Position numbers and translations under genes: made by a program. Below the pieces are notes generated by a model, which saw only the letters and a program-made list of their open reading frames with translations, was not told where the DNA came from and did no database searches. Of a stretch of 64,000 nucleotides of DNA, positions 38,836 to 49,197 are shown piece after piece. The stretch comes from Elymus sibiricus (taxonomy: Eukaryota; Streptophyta; Magnoliopsida; Poales; Poaceae), in the NCBI GenBank assembly GCA_039707655.1, contig CM077676.1, forward strand, positions 240,144,866-240,208,865. Direction: 5' to 3'. The stretch's first letter is position 1; each line of letters opens with the position of its first letter.

Positions 38836-39449
38836 ATGGATCCTCACCCACTTGTTAATCTCTTTAAAAGATCCAATTATGATGAACCAATTGCTAGTGA
38901 GTTGAGTGCACTTGATTATCTCTATGAAGTTTTGCTTGAAAATCGTGAGTTTGAAAATTGTGATGAAGTGTTTAAAGAAGAAATTTATAAAGTGATTCAT
39001 GATAGCTTCTTGAATGAAAAGCATGATTGCAATGATGTTATTAGAAATTCTATTAATGTCAATTGTGCTAATGTTATGCAAAACTACAAGCTTGGGGATG
39101 ACAATTTTGTCATGTCCACTACTTATTGCAATGATCATGATTGGGGTGATAATGTTTCTTATGATCTTGAAAATTTATTTAAGCCTCATCATGAATATGT
39201 TATTGATAATGAAATTTGCAATACTATTAAAAGTGGGTTGGAAGAGCATCAACTTTAGGTAATAATGATCCCACTACTCTGGAGAATTATCAATCTTATG
39301 AATTTTTGGATAAAAGTGGGTTTGGAGAGGCCATGACTTCAGTTGATATTAATCCCACTATCTTGGAAGATTATAAAACTTTTATGCATACGGATCATGA
39401 AGAAAATATTTTATATGATAGCTATATTGTTGAATTTGAATATGGTCCT
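38836..39449 (+). pseudogene. Orphan ORF of element II, N-terminal part (frameshifted, split)
   Basis: Starts M-D-P-H-P-L-V-N-L at 38836 and is open to 39258. A shift near 39250 moves the rest to another frame, which stays open to the insertion of element III at 39449 (ending E-Y-G-P). The product is acidic and rich in Asn, Asp and Tyr. It is the counterpart of element I's ORF but strongly diverged. No known domain was recognised. The continuation lies at 48955-49197. Confidence 0.6.
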
Positions 39450-39937
39450 TGACGGTGTCCTGGACTAGGGGGTGCTAACCTAGCCGGCCAGTCTCTTCGG
39501 TTGGGCCGATGGGCCCTCGTGCGTGGTCAAGGGGGACTCTGGCGGCCGTGCACGGAAGGCGTGATCGAGACTCCACCGTAGACTTGACATGTACTTCAAG
39601 ATCTCTCCTGCCGCCTTGCTCCTAGATACCGACCTTGTAACCCTAGATACCCTCCCTGGCGTGTATATAAGCCATAGGGTTTAGCCCGTAGAGGGAACAT
39701 CAACGCAATTTCATTCACCTAGCCCTAGAACTAGAACACATCTAAAGATCTCGAGGTAGATCAACTCTGTACTTGTCACATCTTCATTGATATAAACAAG
39801 AGCAGGACGTAGGGTTTTACCTCCATTAAGAGGGCCGAACCTGGGTAAAACACCGTCTCCCTGTTCCTGTTACCATTGATCCGAGATCCACAGCTCAGGA
39901 CCCCCTACCCCGAGGTCTGCCGGTTTTTACACCGACA
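39450..39937 (+). repeat. Element III 5' LTR
   Basis: 488 bp, TGACGGTGTCCTGG...ACACCGACA, with TATATAAG at 39664-39671. The sequence after it, TGGTGCTTTCATTGAGAG at 39939, sits where the PBS should be; I do not assign its tRNA. Confidence 0.93.
39664..39671 (+). promoter_or_regulatory. LTR TATA box (element III)
   Basis: TATATAAG inside the 5' LTR, about 270 bp before its end; the 3' LTR keeps it. Likely the element's core promoter. Confidence 0.5.
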
Positions 39938-39984
39938 CTGGTGCTTTCATTGAGAGTTCCGCTGTGCGATCACCAGAAGAATCA

Positions 39985-42749
39985 ATGGCTCACCTGCAGA
40001 TCAACTGCTCCAACGGCCTCGGGAATGTTTATGCCCCCGGCCAGCTTTTTGTTTTTGGCAACATGGTCTTCTGCGCCGATTCGGCAGGTCATCTGGCCTC
40101 TGTTGAGAACTACGCCCCAGGTCGGATCGTGACCTTCGGTGGCCTCGAATACATAGTGGATTCCCACGGCGAACTCGTCCTACCGGGATGGACTCACAGC
40201 CGAATTGAAAACTTGTCCGGCTCCAAAGGCTTGACTCCGGAACCGATCTCCGTCGCGGTGCCTTTAGAGACCCCCGACGCGACCACTCCAGCCGGTCTCC
40301 TTCCGATTATCAGTCCGAACATAAATCCGGCCCCCACCTCCGAAATTATGTCAGTATTAGAACTGACTTTGGCGCAGAACCTGGAATTGTGTTCAGATTC
40401 CGTTCGCGCCGAAGACACGTCAAGTTACACATCGGGCATACTTCGAGTCAGCCCTACTCATAGCGCAGCAATGAATCCTGAAGAGCTATCTCACCTCGAT
40501 GAGATGCTCGACCGCATCTAGAGAATGTCCATCTCGAACGGCAAGACTTCGGTTTATGATCAGATCGGACTTAAAGCCGACGATCGGGAAATTTACATCC
40601 CACCCACCACCCACCTAGTCGCCACGGTCGATGACTTAACCGACATGCTGGACTATGGCGAGGCCACAGACACGGATGAAGATGCTGATGGCCCCATCGA
40701 GAACATCTTGCCCCAGGTGAACGCGGGCAGGTGGACTGCCACATCCACCTATGATGTTTACATGGTGGACACCCCCAAATCTCCTCCAAGGTGTCGGCAC
40801 AGACGCCGAAGAGGCAATAACAGGGAACCCAGTGGTAATAACGCGACAGCCAATAATGGCGACACGGAGGACGGTGATGCCGATAACCCTGAGGAGGACC
40901 TTCAAGCCTCCCCAGCAAGGAACGGCACACCCGATCGACTTCTCCGGGACTCAGATCCCGACGACCTCTTTGAAGGGGCCGACGATAACTACATGCCGGA
41001 ATCCGAGGAGGATGAGAGCCTCGGTACCGAGGACTACATCGTTCCCGAAGACCCTTTCGAACAAGAGCACTCCCCAGCAAGGAATGACACACCCGATCTA
41101 CTTCTCCGGAACAAGCACCTCATTGCGACGGCCTGGAGCATGAAACGCAAGCAGCAGCAGCTGCAGGCCAATACTGACGCACTGAATGAAAAGTGGGTCG
41201 AAGTGCTCTCCGCTGAGCAAGACATGGAAAACCGGCGCCATAGTGCGCCGAAATCATACCCACGTAGGCGTCTCTTGCCGGAGTTCGATGAGGAGCTCGC
41301 TGATGACCACGAGCGACCCCCTAGAGGCTGGGACAGGCCAAGGCGAGAAAACCTCAATGACCGGCCACCTCCACGCCATTACGGCAAGGACCCCGTGGAT
41401 TACCTAGATCCTCATGATGCTAGACGTCGCATTGAGGAAAACCGGGCACCTCCTCGGTCCATTTATGGATCAAGGGGACGCGCGCCCACCGGGCTTGACG
41501 GCTACGATGCCTGGATGGATAGGAACGGCCGTGCCCGAGATCAGGCCTACTCATGGCTCTCTCCCGATCTCTGACGAGATGCTGCTCAGTTCCGAGGTCC
41601 AGCTCACCCAATCTGCTTTACAGACAGGGTGATGGAACATCAATTCCCGGAAGGATTTAAGCTCATCAATATAGAATCATACGATGGCACTACCGACCCA
41701 ACAGTATGGATCGAGGATTTCCTTCTCCACATACACATGGCCAACGGAGATGACCTCCACGCCATTAAATACCTGCCACTCAAGTTAAAGGGGCCAGCGA
41801 GGCATTGGCTTAACAGCCTCCCTCCTCACTCTATTGGCAGCTGGGAGGCCCTAGACGACGCTTTTCGAGCAAACTTCCAAGGCACGTACGTCCGACCTCC
41901 GGACGCTGATGACCTCAGCCGTGTCACCCAGCAGCCAGGCGAATCAACCCGAAAATTCTGGAATAGGTTCCTTACCAAGAAGAACCAGATCATAGACAGC
42001 TCCGAAGCCGAGGCCATCGCCACATTTAAGAACAATATCCGAGATGAATGGTTGGCCCGTCAGCTCGGCCAGGATAAACCGAGGACTATGGTGGCCCTCA
42101 CCTCACTGATGACTCGCTTTTGCGTGGGGGAGGATAGTTGGCTCGCCCGTAATACTCACAACGGCGAGGCAGGCACCTCGGAAACACGCGATGCCAATGG
42201 AAAACCTAAACGCAACAAAAATAAGCGCAGATACAAAAATGGTGGAAGCGATACGGAAGACGCTGCGGTCAACGCGGGGTTCACCGGACCTAAGTCCGGA
42301 CAGAAGAGAAAACCCTTTAAAGGGAACAAGGATGGACCTAGCCATCTTGATAGACTCCTGGACCGCCCATGTGGAATCCATGGCACTCAGGACAAACCAG
42401 CAACCCACACTAACAGGAATTGCTGGGTCTTTAAACAAGCCGGCAAGATAGCGACAGAGGGTCAAAATAAAACCCAAAATCGAAGCGACGACGAGGAAGA
42501 ACCTCGGCGGCCTAACAATGGAGGCCAAAAGAAGTTTCCCCATGAGGTAACAGAGGTCAATATGAGCTATGTCACCCACATCCCCAAAAAGGAGAGGAAG
42601 CGTGCGCTTCGGGACGTATACGCGCTAGAGCCAGTCCCCCCGAAGTATAACCCATGGTCGGCTTACCCGATCACATTTGACAAGCATGATCATCCGACCA
42701 GCATCAGGCATGGCGGATCGGCGGCGCTCGTCCTGGACCCCATTTGTTG
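39985..42749 (+). pseudogene. Element III gag (two in-frame stops)
   Basis: One frame from ATG 39985 (M-A-H-L-Q-I-N-C) to 42749, broken by TAG at 40519 and TGA at 41572. The first part is a poorly conserved N-terminal extension with D/E-rich and Arg-rich stretches. The retrotransposon gag domain is near 41640-42050: Y-D-G-T-T-D-P-T-V-W, L-K-L-K-G-P-A-R-H-W-L, a W...L...F...F pattern and F-W-N-R-F. A basic linker and P-C-G-I-H-G...T-N-R-N-C-W follow. Element III' is open across its matching part. The frame is lost near 42748 through an extra T. As it stands it cannot make full-length Gag. Confidence 0.82.
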
Positions 42750-43273
42750 ATGGTTATCATCTGACACGTGTCCTCATGGACGGGGGAAACAGCCTTAACC
42801 TCATTTACGAGGATACGGTTAGGAAGATGGGCATCGACTCATCCCGGATCAAGCCGAGCAACACCACCTTTAAGGGTGTCATCCCCGGCGTCGAAGCCCG
42901 TTGTACCGGAACGGTATCCCTGGAGGTAGTCTTCGGTTCACCCGAGAACTTCAGAAACGAGGAGTTAATCTTCGACATCGTCCCCTTCCGGAGCAGATAC
43001 CACGCGCTTCTAGGGCGCACAGCCTTCGCATGCTTCAATGCAGTCCCGCATTATGCCTATCTCAAGCTCAAAATGCCAGGACACAATGGTGTTATAACAG
43101 TCAATGGTAACACCGAGCGCTCACTCCAGACGGAGGAAGAGACCGCGGCTTTCACAACCGAGGTACAGGCATCCGAGGAGGCGGCCCGAGGCGATAAATG
43201 CACTGCTAGCTCTTCGAAGCGCACCCGGGCCGCACAGGTCGACCTCGGCCACATACCCCCGCACCCCAAATAG
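42745..43273 (+). pseudogene. Element III aspartic-protease-like region
   Basis: Entered by a +1 shift. It reads D-G-Y-H-L-T-R-V-L-M-D-G-G-N-S-L-N-L-I-Y, then G-S-P-E-N-F and Y-H-A-L-L-G-R-T-A-F, as in Gypsy retropepsins (flap and I/L-G-R motifs). The usual D-S/T-G is D-G-G in both copies, so activity is uncertain. A stop at 43271-43273 follows a variable tail, and no RT begins. Confidence 0.75.
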
Positions 43274-44559
43274 GGATGTGGGCTCCTTGCGCGCCCTCTT
43301 TGGATGGGGCACTATGCCCCCAGGGTGCACAATTTCGCACTCAAGATTCCCTGGGTCGCCGAGGAGCCAAAAAATTTACTAACACATCGGCACGGTTCGA
43401 CCAAGCAACGATGTGGCTTCGAGCCCCCGCACAGGCAAGTCTTTGTCAAAGAAACAGCCAAACATGACTACGTCAAGGTGGCTTCAACCACAGCACAGAC
43501 TGCGGCAACGCCTCCCTCAAGGAGCTCGGTCAATCAAACGCGTTGAGCGCACAAAGGGCCGGAAGGGCTTCGGCCTCCGTGAGTCCCCACCATTAATGGT
43601 GAACAGCTGGTCAACAGCTCGAAAGCGCAGACGTGCGGCAGGAAGTGGCCCGGGTTCCTAAAATTCTGATGATAAGTATCCGCCCTTTTTTCTTACTTCC
43701 TTCTTTACTCTGTACATTGTATTCTTTCAGATCTTCTTGTTGCAGCAGGACATGTAAAGTCTTGAAATTATGAGACAAAGAAATCATGCCCTTTAAAGGT
43801 CTTTATCGTATTTCTTTCTAAACATAGCCCCCATGCTATGAAGAAGTTCTCCAAAAAAAAGATACAATTGTATTACAAGTCCGAAGTATTCGGCGTCTCG
43901 GATTTTGGCCTTATATGCATCAGTTTCGAACCTAGATTTTGGTAAATTGTTGGGTTGCCTGGCTCCTATGTGTACCCCTTACGTTTCCGATGAATTCGGC
44001 TAAGGGCATAACGGGAGAACCACTGCGATTGCACCGCCAGGTTAATTGGCATAGCGCCTCAGTGGAGAAAGCTGAAAACTGACTATCTAGGTAGGCGCAA
44101 ACTGGTCCGCCATCCGTAGACCACGTTAAGCGATGTGACGATAGAGATCACCCATGTTAAACGAAGGGCTTTAATTTCTAGCCGAAGTGGGTTATGGCCT
44201 AGACCTCGGCCGACCAGGCCGACCACTTCCCACACCGGGGGCTGGTCATCAGCCCCCACAGTCAAACTCCTATGACTAAGTGAAAGTCATAAAGCCACTA
44301 TAGTCTAATTGCCTAGTTCCTATAAGCAACGACCACCTCCGAGCAGCGAGACGTCGGCTAAGGGTCAGGAGTGCCTTAAGGAACACCCTTTGTATGATAT
44401 ACATTGGGGCTGAAGCCGACGACTGGCCACTTTCAGTTTCTAACAGTCATCCAGGAGGTAAAACTAATTGAAAAACACACATGGAATTTAAAGCCATATT
44501 CATTCAAGCAAAAGATAATGTTTTATACATTCCATCACTTCAGCATACCGAAGTACGAC
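43274..44559. other. Spacer where pol is missing (element III)
   Basis: About 1.3 kb with no pol motif. It is homologous to the reverse complement of ~19666-20882 in element III' (for example around 43890-43990 versus 20220-20340), so the absence of pol is inherited and not private to this copy. Confidence 0.75.
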
Positions 44560-47500
44560 CTAATAATACAAAGTGTCTTTCAAACACTTGCCCTCAGTAA
44601 TCCGAGCTCCCTCCTCCACCTCAGCGAAGAACTGCTCGGCGGTGCGCGGCTTGTCGGCAGGAGGGCCCGTGGCACATGTCACCGCATCAACCTTTCGGAA
44701 GTTCGTCTTCACGTAGGCGTATGCCCTCTGCGCTCCTTCAAAGCACGTAGACCTCCTCCAGCGATTCACGCAGGGCACGGCATCTCGGAGACGGGCCGTA
44801 AGACCGAAGAGGCTGTTGGGCATGGCTTCAACAGACCACAACGCAACGCAGAAGTCCTGGAGCGCCGGCCTTGTCATGCGAAACAACTCCACCAACTGCT
44901 TCACTCGATGATTTAGCAGCTGTGCCAACGGCGATCCCGAGAACTACCCCCAAAAGGCCTTCTCCGCCTCGTGGCTCGCTAACTGGCCGAAGTACACCAC
45001 CACATCCGCCGCGCTCTGTGGAAGATCCGCAAAGACCTCTGCGGAACGCCATAACTAGGTGAGCTCGGTACACCCTTTGCTGCCAAACGTACACTGCAGC
45101 AAAAATAGCTTACCCGAGGCGATTTGCTCCACTTGCTGGAGCACCTCGCGGTCAGCCCGGGCCGTGGTCTTGAGCTCGGAGTGGGCAAGTTGAAGCTTCT
45201 CAAGCTCCTCCTTCGTTTGCCGCCCCTCCGCCTGAAGCTTGTCGCGTGCTTCAAACACGCCATTCAGGGTCTCCTCGACCTCAAGGACCCGAGCCCAATC
45301 CTTGTCTCCAGCCACCTTCTCGGCGGCTCGGGCCTTCTCCGCCTCGGTGGCCGCAGCCTCATGCTGCTTCACCTCCTGCCGAGCCTTTTAGAGCTCGGCC
45401 TTGAGCGCCTCAAGCTCTGCCAATGCCGCTGTCATTCAAACAGTTCGGCCTTAGTTTCCAAACATATCATAAAACCTTCCTTACAAAGTATAATACAAGT
45501 TTAACTTGCTTACCTCAAGACTGCTCGAATTTCTGGTTTACCAGGGTGAGCTCCTCCTAGGACCTCTCGAGCTTCCGGTTTATCTCCTCAATCTCCTCGG
45601 AGACGGAGTCCGGAACCGAGGTCAAAACCTGGCAGCAAAAATCCTTATTACAAAGGCGAAAGCTAAATTATTAAAAAGTTCCAGGACGGCCGCCTTGAGC
45701 AGCGCCCTGGGGGGCTACTTGACAGGCTCCTACTCAGTTAAACGACCCCAATGCCGGTTTCTTGAAACCGACTTCGGGCTCGGGGGCTACTCACTCACTA
45801 AGCCGTTTAGCAGGCTGTGCTATCATGTCCTCGGACAAATATGTAAATCAAAAAAGCCCAAATGAACAAGTTAAACTTGGTGCAAGGATAGAAGCATACC
45901 TCGAAACTCATTACGAGGTTCCTAAAAACCTCATGCAGGCCGGCCTCTACAGACCGGAAGCCCTGCAGCGCCGCGCCCATCAAGGCACAGTGCGCTTCCT
46001 TGATGGAGGAGCCCCTCAGGGTGTCCTCCATCTCCTCGGTCCACCCCACGCCAGCCCGTCCTTGGGCAGTTGGCGGGGGAGTAGGGACGACCCCGGATGT
46101 GCTGATCCGAACAGCTTCCACCTGTGGCGGCGGAGCTGAAGCAGATGTCGGCTAGACCGATAACTGGCCCAGCCCCTCCTCGACGACCTCGGGATGCTTC
46201 TCCCCCGGGTCCTGTTGGGCGTATCGACCTCGGCCATGACGGCCACCTCCCCGACCCTTGTCGCGTCGATGTTGGGAGCTAGGGTGGATGTCGCCTCCCC
46301 TAGCCCGTCATGCGCTGAGGGAGGAGCAGCGGGCTCTGGAGTCCCGCTGGCGGATGGCAACCTGCTCGAAGAACCGCTGGGGATTACCCTCGGCGGACTG
46401 CGCGAAAAAAAGACGCTCTATGAGTTTTCCCTTGCTAAAAAGAACTTGTCAAATTGAAAGATGGGATGCAAAGACGACGGCTTACCCTTGAGGCATCGGT
46501 TTCTTCCTCCCCATCGCATGGAGGTCTTCTTCTGAGTCGCCGGAGACCTCGGCTCTCTTCGACCACTTGCCGGCAGCCCCGGACGAGGTTCTCCTCGGCT
46601 TCTTTGGGCCCTTGGGCGGCATCCCGCTTCAGTGTCCTCTGACGCTGACCTTTTCCCTTTCGGGAGAGGGATCTCCTCGACCTCACCCTCCTCTGCGTCG
46701 CCGTCTTGGGCAGCGGAGGTGTGGGTCTCTTCGGACCGGGTGACCGAGGTCTCCCGAGTCCGAGCACTTGACTTACCCCTCTGGGACCTCGTCCCTTTGG
46801 GGGCCACCACGTGTGGCTCCTCGGTCAGAAGCGCCGAGAGCAGGGGAGTCGGGGGCTCCTCTGGCAGTGGAGCCGGGCATCGCACAACTTGTACCCAGGC
46901 CAACCACTTCTGCAAAATGTTGAGCGTAACGATTTATCAAAACTCTACTCCTTGGTACGGAGGACGAAAACGATAATTGGTGGGCATGATCGCTTACCGG
47001 GGGGCTTCATAGCCGTGCTCGAGGCCGCGGTCCTCCCTCTCCTTGGGGATCTTATCCTTGGCCAGCTTCATGAGCTTCGTCCACATAGCGGCCAAGGTGG
47101 AGCGGAAGAAGGTGGTGATGGTGTCCATGTCCTCGGGCTTTTGTGCCCACATCAGGGCAGCCCGAAGCTGGAGAGGGAGTATGCGGCGGTTGAGCATGAC
47201 GTTGATGACGTCGGCGAGCTCGACCTTCCCCGTGGTGGACCACCACTTGATCCTCTCGACCAGGAGCTCCACCTCCTTTGGGTTCCCCCAGGCGACGCCC
47301 TTCTCCCTCCAGGACTTGAGTTTCCTGGGAGGCCCGGCCGAAAAGGCTGGGACCTCGGCTTGACTAGGGTGAGCGGTTCGGTGATGTAGAACCACTCCCA
47401 CTACGACTCCTTCACCGTTTTGATGAAGGTGCCCTTGAACCAGGTGGCCCCCTGGTTTTTGCTAATCATGGCCCCTCCGCACTCCGCGAGGTTGGAGCCA

Positions 47501-47868
47501 CTGGACTTCGGTTTGATTCCGAAGAGCTTCAGCCATAGGCCGAAGTGTGGCTCGCAGCGGAGGAAGGCCTCGCAGACTATGATGAAGGAGGCGAGGTGAA
47601 GGATGGAGTTCGGGGCCATATGGTGGAAGTCGAGCCCGTAGTAGTACATCACCCCGCGCACGAAAGGGTGCAACGGGAACCCCAGGCCTCAGACGAGGTG
47701 GGGGACAAAGATTACCCGCTCCCCGGCGTTGGGAGCGGGCACCTACTGGCCAGCCTCTGGAGCACGGGTGGTGATGGAGGGGGTCAGGTACCCTGCACTG
47801 CGCAGCTCCAGGATGGTGCCATCTGTCATGATGGAACCACCCCAGTGCCCTTTGAGGGTGTCGGCCAT
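44560..47868 (-). pseudogene. Antisense Transposase_28-type ORF of element III (decayed)
   Basis: Counterpart of 16381-19665. On the - strand it starts at ATG 47868 (M-A-D-T-L-K-G-H-W), keeps H-P-F-V-R-G-V-M-Y-Y-Y-G-L-D-F-H-H and C-E-A-F-L-R-C-E-P-H-F-G-L-W, and then meets stops and a frameshift near 47400. Downstream segments W-W-S-T-T-G-K-V-E-L-A-D-V-I (about 47230), the acidic linker (46420-46915), the Ala/Glu coiled coil (45055-45372) and the C-terminal region (44560-44928) remain in order, separated by intron-like gaps with GT/AG borders. Where III' has a nonsense TAG this copy has TGG, so neither copy alone is intact. Confidence 0.65.
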
Positions 47869-48456
47869 GGCTGGTGGTGGAGGTTGGACTCGTAGAAGGA
47901 AAAGGGAGCAGGATGGGATCTAGGCGCTGGAGCTAGACGAATCGGTTAAAGGGGAGAATGGGAGCGTGATCGATTGCGCTGTCCTCCCTTTTTCTCTTGT
48001 AAGCGTGTGAAAGGCCAAGAGTCCCCCCTTGTTGCGCCGATAAAAACGCCACTCCCATCAAAGATGCCTTTAAGCATATGGGGGGAAACAAAATCGTAAT
48101 GATATCCCTAAGAAAACGGGCACGGTCTCCGCCTCGATGGGATGTGCCAGTAAAAAGGCTGCCTCAAACCACGATTTAAGGGAGGCAGTAACTGCCTGAC
48201 CTGTCGTGAGGCGTGCCGCTTTGATAAAGTTGTCAGGCCAGATTGGACCGTTCATACCTAGACGATAGGCCTTCGAGGCTAAGGTAACTACCCTCTTTGG
48301 GCAGGGTACAAGCTCAGTTGGGCCTCGGATGACATCGCTCCTCTAAAAGGAGTAAATTATAAAGGGGAAATCGTCTGTCGAGCCAAGGACTCCGGATCCG
48401 AGGTGACGTCCATTAAGAAGATCGTCCTCGGTGTAGAATACCAATTCAGGGGCTAC

Positions 48457-48949
48457 TGACGGTGTCCTGGACTAGGGGGTGCTAACCAAGCCGGCCCGTC
48501 TCTTCGGTTGGGCCGATGGGCCCTCGTGCGTGGTCAAGGGGGACTCTGGAGGCTGTGCACGGAAGGCGTGATCGAGACTGACTCCACCATAGACTTGACG
48601 TGTACTTCAAGATCTCTCCTACCGCCTTGCTCCTAGATACTGACCTTGTAACCCTAGATACCCTCCCTAGCGTGTATATAAGCCATAGGGTTTAGCCCGT
48701 AGAGGGGACATCAACGCAATTTCATTCACCTAGCCCTAGAACTAGAACACATCTAAAGATCTCATGGTAGATCAACTCTGTACTTGTCACATCTTCATTG
48801 ATATAAACAAGAGCAGGACGTAGGGTTTTACCTCCATCAAGAGGGCCCGAACCTGGGTAAAACACCGTCTCCCTGTTCCTGTTACCATTGATCCGAGATC
48901 CACAGCTCGGGACCCCCTACCCCGACGTCTGCCGGTTTTTACACCGACA
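48457..48949 (+). repeat. Element III 3' LTR
   Basis: 493 bp, ~97% identical to the 5' LTR. It is preceded by a short purine-rich CAGGGGCTAC. Confidence 0.93.
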
Positions 48950-48954
48950 GTCCT

Positions 48955-49197
48955 ACATGCAATTATTACGAGAGAGGAAAACATGATTGTAGAAATTTTC
49001 ATGTCACTAAATTATCTCTCTTTGTGTTGAAATTATTAATGCTTCATTCTTCCGATTTGCACATGCTATATATTTCTTGTCTTGATAATTTGTTTTCCTA
49101 TAAAATGCCTATGCATAGGAAGTATGTTAGACTTAAATGTGTTTGTCAAATGTTTTATGATGCTCTCCTTGTGTTTCAATTATTATCTTTCATGTGA
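48955..49197 (+). pseudogene. Orphan ORF of element II, C-terminal part
   Basis: Directly after the second GTCCT the frame reads T-C-N-Y-Y-E-R-G-K-H and later K-M-P-M-H-R-K-Y-V-R-L-K, ending at TGA 49195-49197. Removing element III and one TSD restores the frame used just before 39449. The two motifs are shared with element I. Confidence 0.65.

Larger units (their letters stand above)
39450..48949 (+). mobile_element. Element III: gag/protease-only Gypsy element with antisense ORF
   Basis: A 9,500-bp nested element flanked by GTCCT at 39445-39449 and 48950-48954. Order: LTR (39450-39937), gag, protease-like region, ~1.3-kb spacer, antisense ORF (47868-44560), LTR (48457-48949). RT, RNase H and integrase are missing between protease and spacer, as in element III'. 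By hand the LTRs differ by about 15 substitutions and two indels over ~488 bp. That is about 3%, or roughly 1.2 million years at a commonly used grass rate of 1.3e-8 per site per year. Confidence 0.93.
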
